The position numbers were made by a program, and so were the translations under genes. The notes under the pieces are model-generated. The model had not been told where the DNA came from. It saw only the letters and a program-made list of their open reading frames with translations, and ran no database searches. Of a stretch of DNA of 18,276 nucleotides, positions 7,601 to 15,041 are shown in pieces. Numbering within the stretch: the first letter of the stretch is position 1; each line of letters starts with the position of its first letter. The DNA lies in NCBI GenBank assembly GCA_934613165.1, contig CAKTSW010000005.1, forward strand, positions 1 to 18,276, given 5' to 3'. This DNA comes from an uncultured Ellagibacter sp. (GTDB lineage: Bacteria > Actinomycetota > Coriobacteriia > Coriobacteriales > Eggerthellaceae).

Positions 7601-10600
7601 GTCGCCCCTTCGCCCTGGGCCCAACCGCTTTCGGTCGCAAGCGCAGTATCGCCGTTCGTAAGCTCAGTGCCGTCGTATTCCTTGCTAATGTCAGCCGACT
7701 TAAGCATTACCTCCGCCGGCGTCACCTTCGCATAGCCATCCGCTACCACAAATTCAACGTTAGGGAAGTTATTGCTATTGGCGTTGGCGAATTTACCCTC
7801 AAGGTTCATTGAGGTGATGCCAGCATCGGTCTGCGATGCCTCTGCCGTACCATTGAAGGAAACCATATCTTCGGTATAGAGCTTGTTGTCCGACTCGAAA
7901 TCGTAGCCTTCGACCTCGAGAGCACTACCGTTGTAAGAGCGCTCGTTATGATGCCCCGTGATTCTCACCGTCACCTTGTTGTAGACGGGATTCACCGTAA
8001 GAGAACCAGGAACTGCGGTGACTTTATAGTTCTTGTATCCCTCAGCGTCCCGAGCCAGCTCTTCGCCATTCGCCTTGCTAACGAGCTTATAGCTAAACGT
8101 ATTGTCGCTCGTTCCCTCATCGGTCTGAGAACCAGTCACCTCGTAAGTGAATGCGTCGTTCGCAGCCAGCTCGCCTGACGTCAAGCGGACAATCTTGCTC
8201 TCAAGCGGAGTACCATCGTACGTCTTGGCGTTCGGCGTATCGGACGCAAGCGTAATCTGGCGCTTGTCGATGGTCAACGAGCCGTCAACGATTACGAACT
8301 CCACGTTGCTGAAATTCTCGTTCGTATTCTTGAAGTCTTCCGGCTTCAAATTCATATTGTACGTATCGGCGTCGATACCCGAAACGGTCTTGTCAGCATC
8401 GGAACCAACGTATGCGAAGTCGCTTTCCTTATACAGCGGATTCGAAATATTCGTTACCTTATAGCCCGTGATGCTTTGCTCGGTACCGTCGTAGGTAACC
8501 TCATCGCTGTTCTCTTGAATCGTCACCGTAACGGGGTCACCATTAGCCGTGACTTCGAGCTTGCCGTCCACTCGCTCAATCGCATAACTATCGGAGTTGT
8601 GGTTCATGGTAATGGCGGTTCCATACGTCCCGATAACAGACGGACTGCTTCCAACTTCGGTTTGGGAGCCGCTGACGTTGACCGACGTAATCTCATCACC
8701 CTCAGCAAGAGGAGTCGATTCATCAATCGTGTATTTCGGATTGATGTCAGAGGCATTAAGCGGCATGCCGTCGTAGGTTTTCTCAGCAGAACCCGCGATG
8801 ATGCGAAGCGGACGTTTGTTGATAGTGAGCTTGCCCGGCTTGACGCTAATCGTGAACTGGTTGGTAACGTCGTTACCATTGGGGTCGGTTACCTTGTAGC
8901 TGCCTTCACCGCTCGTGACGGTGACGGGGTAGCCGCCTTCTTTATACGTAGTGCCTGCGCCGCTGACCACGTAGTTCGAAACGGTGTACTCGACGTTATC
9001 GAAGGTAAACGTATCATCCTCGACGCTGGAAATCGTATGTTCTGTACCGTCGTAGGTGAACGAGTCGCTCTTGCCCGTCAAAGTAATCGGGTACTTGGCA
9101 TCACGATTTTCAATCGTGAGCGTACCCTTTGCGGTGCTGACAACATAGTTGTCACCATTCGTCCCTTCGGAGAACGTCCAGCTCTTCACCACGCTATCAG
9201 ACGATCCCACTAGAGTCTGCGAACCCTCGACCACGCAGCCGCTAATACCGTCCGTCCCCACAAACCCTTCTGTCGTGAACTTCGGGTTTGCCTGATCGGC
9301 CGTCAACGCGGAACCGTCATATTTCTTGCTCGCGGAACCAGCGGTGATGGTAATGGCCTTCGGGTTGATAGTGAGCGTACCGTCTTCCGTCGTGATCTTG
9401 AATTGATCGGTCACGTCGTTGCCATACGCGTCTGTCACTTTGACGTTGGATACAGCGTTGGTGTATTTGCCAGCATCGGTGCCTTTTGCGCCAGACGTTT
9501 CGGCGCTGATTGTAAACGTGACGCCTTCTTTATTGGTATAAGAGGTCGCTTCTATACCGGTGACGCTATGCTCGACACCATCGTAAGTGGCCGAACCATC
9601 AATGCCCTTAACGGTGAGTTCATACTTCTTGCCGTCGGGGCGACCGTTAATCGTCAGCTTGCCATAACTAACTTCAATATCGTAGTTGTTTAGATTCGTG
9701 CCCTCAGTGTAGGCAGGCGTGAACTTATTGTCGTACGTACCCGGCAGGATATTATTCTCGTCGTCCCAGACAAGTTTGTCCTTCGGAAGAATGTTGTCGG
9801 AGCCGACAAAACCATCGCCGCTGACATGGATATTCGTGCGACGCTGAATCGTTTTACCGTCGTAATTTTTGTCGCCGTCCTCAGAGCTCAGCGTAACCTT
9901 ACGCTTGGTAATCTCAAGCTTGCCGTCGGTCACGACGAACTTCACGTTCGAGAAGTTCTTGTTGTTGCTTTCGAAGCTGGCTTCGGTAAGTCCCATGTTG
10001 TAGGTACCGGCATTGGTTCCGCTTGCCGTGGCAAAAACATCGCTCTTGAGAGAAACGCTGTCCTTCGTAAAGAGGTTCGTCGCCTTACCGTCAAGAGTGA
10101 TGCCCGTGACAGTATAGCCGGAAACCGAATGAGGCTCGCCATCGTATTTCATGCTGTTCGAGCTGCCCTCGATAGTGATAACGACTTCATCGGTCGTCCG
10201 ATTGATAGTTAGAACACCAGGGTTTGCAGCGGCGACAATATACTTGCCCGTAGCGTCGACCGCACCGACCACGCCGGCATCGAACTTGGCGTCATAGGTG
10301 CCAGCCTGAACGCCCGAAGCGTTAACTTCGATGCGTGAGAAATCGGCGCCTTCAGGCGCGCCGGTGAAGCCGGACACTTTCTTCTCCGTGCCGTCGTAGG
10401 TCACGGTGTCAGATTTTGCCGTCAGTGTGACGTTCTTGTAGTAGTAGATATTAATAGTGTTGTTGCTGTCGCGAGAAACGGTGAGCGTCGTCTTCTGGTT
10501 CGGCACAACGGTATAGCCATCGACCGTCTTCACGATGTTGTCGATATCCGTGCCCCAAGCAGCTTTGCCCGTAAGCGATTTGGCGACCTTTTCCTCGGTA

Positions 10601-13600
10601 CCGTTCCAGTAGTAGTTCACCGTGTAATTAACAGTGTCCTTCGTGTAGACGAAAACAATCTCGGGGGTTTCGCCATCGGCGAACGTCGCGGAACCGGACG
10701 TTTTCTCGGAATCGACCAGGTGATAGCCATCGACGGTCTTCGCGGTTGCGGTTGCAGTTTTGCCCGCATGCCCATAAAGCGTATCAGCATCGGCGATTTC
10801 ATTGCCCGACTCATCGACGTACTTCACCTTGCAGGCAAGCAGCTGTTTCCAGTTTGCCGTGATGGTTACGTTGTTATTGGGCATAGTGAAGGTTTCGCCG
10901 ACTTCAAGCTTTTCCTTACCCTCAAGCCCGGAAACTGTCCAGCCAGCAAATTCGTAGCCCACGCGCGTCGGGGCGGCCTTCGCCTTCTGCGTGGAGCCCT
11001 CGGTTGCAGCGTACGTGGTGGCGTCGCTATTTCCCCAGGTACCGCCGGCCAAGTCGTAAATCACCTGGCGGCCCGACAGGTACTTCGCGTAGAAGCTCAC
11101 ATTGCTGTCGGTTATCGTGTACGGGAGCGACACACGCTGCGTACACGCCTCATCGGTATACCATCCGTCGAAGGTGTATTCGACGCCGCCGACCTTCTTC
11201 GTAGTTGGATACTTGTCCGCAAAGTCGGGAACAAGGTCGGTGATATCGGTCGTGTCGCCCGATTTGTAGGTGATTTTGCCCGCAACTTCCGCGAATCCTT
11301 GAGAAGACACATTGGACGGATCGCTTACGAAATACTTCGCCGTGAACAGGCTTTTGCATTTTATCTCGACCCGGCAATCGACATGCTTTGCCTCGCTCTC
11401 AGAATTACTGTCATTCCACGTCATCTTGTACGGAATAAGCGTGATCGATTCGACCATGTCGTCAGAGACGACTTGACCCTGCAATTGCTCCTGAATCACC
11501 GATTTATATCGTTTGACAATATCATTCCACCATGCACTATCACGCGCAACGGAGTAGATCGACCCCGTGGAACCATCAGGCCAGCTAACTATACGATCGC
11601 CCACGCGGTCATAAATTTTCGTTGCGCCGTTGTCTTTCTTCCAAGAAATCCCAGAGGTGTTAGCTTTCCCTCTGCCCATGTTGGTCCAATTTCCTGAAGC
11701 GCCTGTAGCAGTATCGAGGTTGGCATCGGGATTATTAAGGTAGAAGAACGACACCGTCTCGCCGCCTTGGGTGCTGGCCGTGACTTCGACGTCATGCGTT
11801 GCGGTGAGAACGGTTTTGCCGTCGTAGCTCGTGAAGGTGCAGGTAACCGTCGCCGTACCCTGGCGGACGCCCGTTACCGTGCCGTTTTCGTCAACGGTGA
11901 GAATATTGTCGTTGGAAGAGGACCATGCATACGTGCCCCCCTTGTTGCCCCACCACGAACCCCAATTACCATTCGATACGCTCGCAGTCAGCGAAATCGT
12001 GCTGAACTGCTCAACCGTGTTTTTACCGGTAACCGTAAGAGAGCTGGGGACATAGGCGGCATAGTACGTACGAGCACCCGAACCAACCTCGTCGTTCGAG
12101 GTAAGGTCAACTTCATCGCTAAGGCTCTCGTCGGTGTACCAACCTTCGAACTGATAGGTTTCACCATTTACGGTTTTCGTGTCGGAATAGGTCGGCTTCT
12201 GAAGCTCATTCAATTTCGTCGTCGTGGAGACCGTGGCGATTGCTCCATCGGTTGCCATGTCGGAAACGCTCGCACTGCCGCTCCAGCTCGCCGTCGTGAA
12301 AACGTCCGACCCGGCTTCTTGCACTGCATAAGTTACCGTAGCATAAGCGTCATCGTGCAGAACGATATGACCGTCGACATGCCAATCAAGGTTATCCCAG
12401 TTAAAGCGGTCTTCCTTTCCGCCTTCCCCGTCCCACTTATTGCTATTCGTGGAGCCCTTCGCAACCCTGGCAGAATCCCATACGACCGAGAAGGTGCCGT
12501 CAGCATGGGTGCCATCAGCATCATATTTATATTTCTTGTCGTTAACGGTGAAGGTTTTGTCCTCGAAATAGGTGCCCGCGACAACGATTGCGTCGTCGAC
12601 GCTGCCCGAAATGGTCGTGCCCAACGCAGCGCCGGTCGGAGCATAAACGGTTCCTTCGCCGCCAAACAGCCATGCCGACGTGCTGTTATGGTCGATGCTC
12701 GAAAGGTCGGGGCGCGCAAGGTAGAAATACGCCTTCTGCTCCGAGTAGCCAGCCTTTTCCACCGTGACAGCAACCGTTGCGGCAAGAGGCTCATCCTTAT
12801 CGCTCACTGTCGCCGTTGCCGTGATGGTTGTCGTGCCGGCCTTCACGCCCGTCACTTTGCCCGTCATGGCTTCAACCGTCGCAACATTCGGGTCGTCCGA
12901 CTTCCAAGAAACAGCCGCACCTTCCGGCGTCACCGTTGCAACCAAATCAGCGAATGATTCGCCTTCTTTCACCGCAATCTGTTTCGACGAAACGCTCAGC
13001 GAAGACTTTTCTTGTTTTTCACCGACGACAACGCGGTAGTAGTCGTAATGGTAAATTCCCTGATATCCATATTCGCCCGTCTGAATCCAGTGTTTGTACG
13101 TGACAATAATCTCGCCAGAAAAATACGTATCGGCAGTTAGTTCGCCGCTACCGGAATCAACACGCGCAATCGTGTAATTGCTCGAATACCACTGTCCTTT
13201 CCACGGGGACACACCTACCGTGCATTCGGGAACGAGGCTCGCTAAATCAAGTTTTTCACCATTGGCGACATGATACGTGGCAGCCACATCTACGTCGTCT
13301 TCGCTCACGCCAACCGGAAGCAACGTGATTGGATCGACTTCGCTATTCGCCAAGCCGTCTTTCAGTTCGTCGAACTTGTCGGTGCCCTGGTTAATGGCTT
13401 CTTCGGTATTTTCGTCGGTTGCGTCGTCGGACTTCTCGTCATCGGAAGAGGCGGTGCCGTCTCCCTTTTCGATAACCGTGTCCTTGTCGATTTCGCTGGC
13501 TTCGGGGTTCTTCACTTCGCCCGTTGCATTGTCGGCATCCGCAGCGTCGTTAGAAGAGGCGCCCTCATCGCCCGCCGCCTCGCTGGTCGCGGCCTTCTTC

Positions 13601-14268
13601 GTTTCGATCGAAACGGTGATGCCGGTCTTCACGTCGGCGGCGGAAACCGCGTAAACGTCGGACGCGTCGGCGGTAAGCTCGACGTCGGACGCCGCACCCT
13701 TCGCCTTTTCCTTGACCTTCACAACCTCATAGCCCGTGTCTGGGGAAACGGTGAACTCGAAGTCTTCCGTGCTGGGAACGGTAACGCTTCGCGAAGGAAG
13801 GGCAATAGTCTGGTTGTTGTACTCGATGGATGCATTGCCGAGCGACAGCGAAACCAAAGCCGTGCCGTCGTCTCCCGTCGAGGCCTCGGGCTGAGTTGCG
13901 GCCTCGGTCGTTCCGGAAGCGGCCGGTGCGCCCGAACCGGAGGTCGCGTCCGCATCGATTTCCGCAGACGCAGTGCCGTCCGCCGTCGAAGAATCGGAAT
14001 CAGTGCTCGTCGCAGGCTGCGTTGTCGAGTCATCGGACGCTGCCGGTGCCTCGACGGCGGTATCGGCAGCCGGCTGGTCGGTTGCCGCCGCGCTTTCGAC
14101 CTGGGCCGTTTCGTCTGCCGCATCTTCCGCGTATGCCTTGGAAAGGCTGGTCGTCGGCCAGCCAAAGCCCAGAAGCACCACGGACAGCGCCACCGAAATG
14201 GCTTTGTTCCCCAGCGACGTGCGGTCGGTCAGGCTTTTCGCCGTCTTCGCGTTCGTAACGTTGCTCAT
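1615..14268 (-). CDS. Giant MBG/YDG-repeat surface protein (probable adhesin), 4217 residues
   Basis: Start: ATG at 14268 with GGAG 8 bases upstream; an in-frame ATG at 14274 and a TTG at 14310 are alternatives. Residues 20-47 form a signal peptide (hydrophobic ISVALSVVLLGFG, cleavage after AYA). Then comes an acidic Ala/Ser/Thr-rich linker to about residue 330. BIG2-like domains lie at about 425-510 and 739-831. InlB-repeat-like FEGWYTDE and FDGWYTDE motifs lie near 710 and 1036, with FAGW near 1106. Two MucBP-like units lie at about 1146-1277. About 32 MBG/YDG beta domains follow (1278-4029), then a Pro-rich stalk (4032-4114), a hydrophobic helix after CWVHW near 4168, and a basic RRRR tail. 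There is no LPXTG. The protein should stand out from the envelope as a long rod. Adhesion is inferred from the domain types; the ligand is unknown. The frame is intact throughout. Confidence 0.93.
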   Translation of the reverse strand: MSNVTNAKTAKSLTDRTSLGNKAISVALSVVLLGFGWPTTSLSKAYAEDAADETAQVESAAATDQPAADTAVEAPAASDDSTTQPATSTDSDSSTADGTASAEIDADATSGSGAPAASGTTEAATQPEASTGDDGTALVSLSLGNASIEYNNQTIALPSRSVTVPSTEDFEFTVSPDTGYEVVKVKEKAKGAASDVELTADASDVYAVSAADVKTGITVSIETKKAATSEAAGDEGASSNDAADADNATGEVKNPEASEIDKDTVIEKGDGTASSDDEKSDDATDENTEEAINQGTDKFDELKDGLANSEVDPITLLPVGVSEDDVDVAATYHVANGEKLDLASLVPECTVGVSPWKGQWYSSNYTIARVDSGSGELTADTYFSGEIIVTYKHWIQTGEYGYQGIYHYDYYRVVVGEKQEKSSLSVSSKQIAVKEGESFADLVATVTPEGAAVSWKSDDPNVATVEAMTGKVTGVKAGTTTITATATVSDKDEPLAATVAVTVEKAGYSEQKAYFYLARPDLSSIDHNSTSAWLFGGEGTVYAPTGAALGTTISGSVDDAIVVAGTYFEDKTFTVNDKKYKYDADGTHADGTFSVVWDSARVAKGSTNSNKWDGEGGKEDRFNWDNLDWHVDGHIVLHDDAYATVTYAVQEAGSDVFTTASWSGSASVSDMATDGAIATVSTTTKLNELQKPTYSDTKTVNGETYQFEGWYTDESLSDEVDLTSNDEVGSGARTYYAAYVPSSLTVTGKNTVEQFSTISLTASVSNGNWGSWWGNKGGTYAWSSSNDNILTVDENGTVTGVRQGTATVTCTFTSYDGKTVLTATHDVEVTASTQGGETVSFFYLNNPDANLDTATGASGNWTNMGRGKANTSGISWKKDNGATKIYDRVGDRIVSWPDGSTGSIYSVARDSAWWNDIVKRYKSVIQEQLQGQVVSDDMVESITLIPYKMTWNDSNSESEAKHVDCRVEIKCKSLFTAKYFVSDPSNVSSQGFAEVAGKITYKSGDTTDITDLVPDFADKYPTTKKVGGVEYTFDGWYTDEACTQRVSLPYTITDSNVSFYAKYLSGRQVIYDLAGGTWGNSDATTYAATEGSTQKAKAAPTRVGYEFAGWTVSGLEGKEKLEVGETFTMPNNNVTITANWKQLLACKVKYVDESGNEIADADTLYGHAGKTATATAKTVDGYHLVDSEKTSGSATFADGETPEIVFVYTKDTVNYTVNYYWNGTEEKVAKSLTGKAAWGTDIDNIVKTVDGYTVVPNQKTTLTVSRDSNNTINIYYYKNVTLTAKSDTVTYDGTEKKVSGFTGAPEGADFSRIEVNASGVQAGTYDAKFDAGVVGAVDATGKYIVAAANPGVLTINRTTDEVVITIEGSSNSMKYDGEPHSVSGYTVTGITLDGKATNLFTKDSVSLKSDVFATASGTNAGTYNMGLTEASFESNNKNFSNVKFVVTDGKLEITKRKVTLSSEDGDKNYDGKTIQRRTNIHVSGDGFVGSDNILPKDKLVWDDENNILPGTYDNKFTPAYTEGTNLNNYDIEVSYGKLTINGRPDGKKYELTVKGIDGSATYDGVEHSVTGIEATSYTNKEGVTFTISAETSGAKGTDAGKYTNAVSNVKVTDAYGNDVTDQFKITTEDGTLTINPKAITITAGSASKKYDGSALTADQANPKFTTEGFVGTDGISGCVVEGSQTLVGSSDSVVKSWTFSEGTNGDNYVVSTAKGTLTIENRDAKYPITLTGKSDSFTYDGTEHTISSVEDDTFTFDNVEYTVSNYVVSGAGTTYKEGGYPVTVTSGEGSYKVTDPNGNDVTNQFTISVKPGKLTINKRPLRIIAGSAEKTYDGMPLNASDINPKYTIDESTPLAEGDEITSVNVSGSQTEVGSSPSVIGTYGTAITMNHNSDSYAIERVDGKLEVTANGDPVTVTIQENSDEVTYDGTEQSITGYKVTNISNPLYKESDFAYVGSDADKTVSGIDADTYNMNLKPEDFKNTNENFSNVEFVIVDGSLTIDKRQITLASDTPNAKTYDGTPLESKIVRLTSGELAANDAFTYEVTGSQTDEGTSDNTFSYKLVSKANGEELARDAEGYKNYKVTAVPGSLTVNPVYNKVTVRITGHHNERSYNGSALEVEGYDFESDNKLYTEDMVSFNGTAEASQTDAGITSMNLEGKFANANSNNFPNVEFVVADGYAKVTPAEVMLKSADISKEYDGTELTNGDTALATESGWAQGEGATYKFTGSQTIVGSSANAFTYDLNANTKAENYTIDKTEGTLTVTNRDAKYEITVKANSVKTTYNGQQHSVEGVETTQFTVDGNNYTVEGLTTENPTATDAGTYTNNITGAPVVKDAYGHDVTSQFAVTTENGSLVIDKRNVTLTSANDKKQYDGTPLTKEEVTVAGDGFVDGEGVTYDFTGTGQIEVGGDKGNNKFTYALNDKTKADNYNITTEYGTLTVEPNTAQYTITISGKSDTLKYNGSEQSVSGYTLDIPEALKNIYSVDDIEYSGEAVAKGSDAGTYKMNLDASKFANKNASFTNVKFEVKTDGQLVIGQRSVTLTAASDKKAYDGTPLTNSNVTVGGDRFVAGEVANVRAEGSITNVGEADNVVKYDPVEGGKFNANNYTIKTVNGTLKVTAGTLNAGKVVWNTGFYQEYYDGQSHPAPLATAVDEYGNSLTVEYSGDDGQTWTTNREDIQAKNYSDSKIVLLRARSSNYAEGQYSYDAEWLTIGKRFVKLVSESDSKTYDGKPLTNSTVTDVIEGGYKGFVEGEGASYKVTGSQTNVGESANTFTYDLNEGTLSENYQIEKVEGKLTVIADENGVVVTIKGNSSTVEYTGQEQSVAGYDVVSVSNELYTKDDFSFSGDATAKGTEAGTYAMGLKASDFSNKNNNFTNVSFVVEDGSLTINPKGVNASAMTVEAPDDVVYNGKSQQQKPVVKDGDKTLVEGTDYTLSYSDDTTNVGTVTVTVTGKGNYSGTTTVTYEITKAPVSLASEGKEFTYNGQDQSLPNVAVTGDAAELFKSQVEGLTATGKVKNAGDEATNSIAYSWKNGFTANNFDISTTEGKLTVKAKSATELTVNSPSTITYDGQEHKWSPTVTDGNTVLVEGTDYTVSYDKTDFTNVTGTITVTIEGAGNYSGKTTRTYEIIPATAVVTTDSDSKVYDGKPLTAPGHITLVNGETAEVVTTASQTAVGSTLNNAYTINWNGTGTANNYTVTEGNMGTLTVTARSFVNQGISISDPNDAMYDGATHKWTPDVRDANGFVLSEGVDYTVSYSTDDFVNATDEIKVTIKGVGNYTDEVPKTYKINKRPVAVASDSKSKAYDGTPLTYNSAFVLGYCNFVKGDVTKLEATGSITDPGSTKNTISITWKNDTVAKNYEITKSEGDLVVTAAGIEVGELSDVVYNGLNQEQKPEVTSNGRTLVEGTDYELSYAGDTKNVGKVTVTVAGKGNYAGSFEVSYFITKAPLTVTTPNDSKPYDGEALTAKGAIEGFVEVDGVAETATFTTTGTQTTVGSSTNWYRIDWNGTAKQSNYSITESLGKLTVTEYANEVTVTTTGWDGTYDGMPHGATVEVTGLPAGYTAQASSNAEATDANAFKEGDKGLAATADNLVIYNTNREDVTKDLKVSYVDGFIKIAPKELVVTTPSATKVYDGSPLTAEGKISGFVPGETATFVTTGTQTAVGESENGYRIDWDDNAKQSNYVISETLGTLIVSAQSINPDDPNKDQYTGLLIDYPQNIVYDGTAHKWSPTVTDKNGNALVEGVDYDVTYSTDDFTNVTGTITVTIAAKGNYTGTVTREYEITPATLTVVTPTKSKVYDGTPLTAEGTIAGFVEVGGVAETATFTTTGTQTEVGNTLNSYTLEWDGTAQERNYTVEETVGTLTVTENADAIVVTTTGGMFTYDGAPHGATNVEVSELPEGYTLDHAASTTTATNVDDGMQTVTADDLVIRNVAGENVTARLNIQYVDDTIQVTPAPLKITTGSASKYYDGTPLTNNELKVEGIVEGDQLIGKTTGSQTEIGQSGNTYELSGDSWNHGNYLVTEETLGKLTVYQYVPPTPTPDPDNPNPPTPDPDNPDNPSPTPDPDTPVTPDNPSTPDSPSNPDNPSTPTSPDNPSTPDNPSEPGASETPAAPATPANTVVNTIAETLENVYEAATGDTDADEGVQQEERIYDAENPLGVEKSTPNRCWVHWYLLLGTIATLVYGTVVSVRRRRMTQKLEKEMNAVLSGAKEGSDE
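1681..1810 (-). other. Non-LPXTG C-terminal membrane anchor of the giant protein
   Basis: After the Pro-rich stalk the protein reads AENPLGVEK, seven more residues (STPNRCW begins at the fourth of these blocks as STPNR), then CWVHWYLLLGTIATLVYGTV, VSVRRRR and a short charged cytoplasmic tail. The order Pro-Leu-Gly, Cys-Trp-Val-His-Trp, helix, Arg cluster looks like a sorting or anchoring signal, but not the LPXTG sortase signal. I recall similar CWVHW-type ends on other coriobacterial surface proteins but cannot verify that here. A processing enzyme, if any, is not in the window. Confidence 0.6.
1925..2168 (-). repeat. Pro-rich stalk encoded by degenerate short tandem repeats
   Basis: The protein segment is built from variations of PDNPSTPDNPS and PTPDPDNP, about 80 residues. 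At DNA level the + strand shows repeated GGGTTATCCGG, TCCGGCGTGCT and GGATCCGGAGTCGGCG-like units with steps that are multiples of three. Such stalks usually carry the functional domains through the cell wall. The near-identical short units make length change by slippage or recombination likely without frame loss. Confidence 0.8.
2178..10440 (-). repeat. Array of about 32 MBG/YDG beta domains (about 86 residues each)
   Basis: Each unit has a Tyr-Asp-Gly or Tyr-Asn-Gly signature (for example KVYDGTPLTA, VTYDGTEQSI) and ends in a Gly-x-Leu-x-Val/Ile strand (DGKLTINKR, EGTLTVTNR). I count 32 units by hand. Three subtypes are visible. A is x-YDGTEHSVSGY with later AGTY. B is KxYDGTPLT with later GSQTxVG and NNYTI. 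C is YNGxxQxxKPxV with LVEGTDYxxSY and GKGNYxG. From unit 3 onward A or C alternates with B almost without exception (units 18-20 and the hybrid unit 16 being the irregular part). The array fills about 8.3 kb, two thirds of the gene. Confidence 0.85.
11064..12735 (-). repeat. Two copies of an unrecognised module of about 220 residues in the giant protein
   Basis: Copy 1 (about 12735-12063) begins KAYFYLARPD and copy 2 (about 11745-11064) begins VSFFYLNNPD. Each has the same order: an F-Y-L-x-x-P start, an N...W region with GTVYAPTGA or its counterpart, VWDSARVAKG paralleled by YSVARDSAWW, a HVDGHIVLHD or HVDCRVEIKC strand, a Y-F/V segment, then a VNGETYQFEGWYTDE or VGGVEYTFDGWYTDE block. A BIG2-like domain separates them. 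The last block is InlB-repeat-like; I cannot name the 150 or so residues before it. The boundaries are approximate. Confidence 0.6.
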
Positions 14269-14665
14269 ACCCATCACTCCATCAACCGTTCTCGTCCTAG
14301 CGGTTGCCAATTACGTTTTCCGACGTCAAAGCGTCTTTTTCAGATGGCTGGGTACTGCTTTTTGAGACAATACGGCCACCTTGATATTCTTAATGAAACA
14401 TTTTACTACAGATTCTTCGTTTCCTGCTGCTTCGTACGCAGAATTTCTACGATTATTTAAAAGACGTTTCCCCAGGTCACTTTCGGCAAACGGGCTATCC
14501 TCGCGCAAGCATTGACAAGGGAGCGAACGGAAAGGCGAGTGTACACGTTAAGCAATCGCCCGAGACGGGCATCGATTCCGCCCTGGGTGTCCCTTCGCGC
14601 TTGCAGGAATGCCGGCAAACACCTGCGAAGCCCGACAGACGCAACTTGAAAAGCCGCGCTTCATC
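14269..14665. other. Upstream region of the giant gene, no gene seen
   Basis: About 400 bases. The part next to the giant gene (about 14370-14460) is AT-rich and should hold its promoter. On the minus strand TAAAAT occurs near 14404-14399 and TTGACG near 14328, but neither has a convincing partner box at 16-18 bases, so I do not call a promoter. The transcript leader is therefore probably over 100 bases. A small hairpin AACCG-12-CGGTT (about 14304-14283) lies just ahead of the ribosome site. Short open frames here lack ribosome sites and recognisable content. Confidence 0.5.
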
Positions 14666-14734
14666 TTCCTCGAAAATCGCTGATGACATTCCTCGAAAAT
14701 GCAGTATAGTTTTCCTCGAAAATAAAGTATGCCC
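14666..14734. repeat. Three direct repeats, 12-base identical core at 23-base period
   Basis: The core TTCCTCGAAAAT occurs exactly three times, at 14666, 14689 and 14712, each start 23 bases after the last, with unrelated 11-base fillers. On the minus strand the core reads ATTTTCGAGGAA. It resembles the minus-strand core TTTCCCGAAAAG of the 33-base repeats near the ATPase gene. The regular spacing suggests a protein-binding array. No gene with a clear product begins immediately beside it on either strand. Confidence 0.75.
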
Positions 14735-15027
14735 ACTTCAGAAGGTCGCGTCCAATCCCGCTGCGCGCAACCCGGAACCCGCATTTTCGGCCGTCGTCAC
14801 CGCGACGTCGCCTTTCTGCCGCCACGACGCCGAACACGACGTCTACGTTTTCCCCATCACCGCGCTGCGTCCGTAAGCCAGCCTTCCTAGCGAGCCGTCG
14901 TCGACCCGGGCGACAAGAAGCGCCCGCGAATTTCACCGCCCGAGACGTCGCAGTCCGTTCGGATTCGATGGGTTAAGCGAAAAGGACGCGTTTTGAGAGC
15001 GCCGGGCGTAGCGGGGCTGCGCACGGC
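14735..15027. other. Noncoding stretch between the 23-base repeats and the lipoprotein gene
   Basis: About 290 bases, GC-rich, without a supported gene. Open frames on both strands have no ribosome sites and no recognisable domain. Small inverted repeats such as GGGCG-8-CGCCC near 14917 are too weak to call. Confidence 0.4.
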
Positions 15028-15041
15028 TATACTTGCACGAG
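15028..15041 (+). promoter_or_regulatory. Possible -10 box giving a near-leaderless transcript
   Basis: TATACT at 15028-15033 is followed by six bases and then an A at 15040, two bases ahead of the lipoprotein ATG at 15042. No Shine-Dalgarno sequence precedes that ATG. A start at about 15040 would give a leaderless or nearly leaderless mRNA. No good -35 box lies 17 bases upstream, so the call rests on the -10 match, its spacing and the missing ribosome site. Confidence 0.45.

Noticed and set aside
2218..7812. Long open frames of 382, 712 and 516 codons on the + strand opposite the giant gene
   Set aside because: They are Arg/Val/Ala-rich mirror translations of the repeated MBG coding strand, repeat with its period, and show no ribosome sites or domains.
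14495..14665. Decayed start of a second ATPase gene downstream of the 23-base repeats (minus frame beginning MKRGFSS)
   Set aside because: The frame resembles an ATPase start only in the first few residues and has no Walker A; too weak to call a pseudogene.
14601..14876. 91-codon + strand frame across the 23-base repeats
   Set aside because: No ribosome site and no recognisable domain; composition is typical of chance frames in GC-rich DNA.
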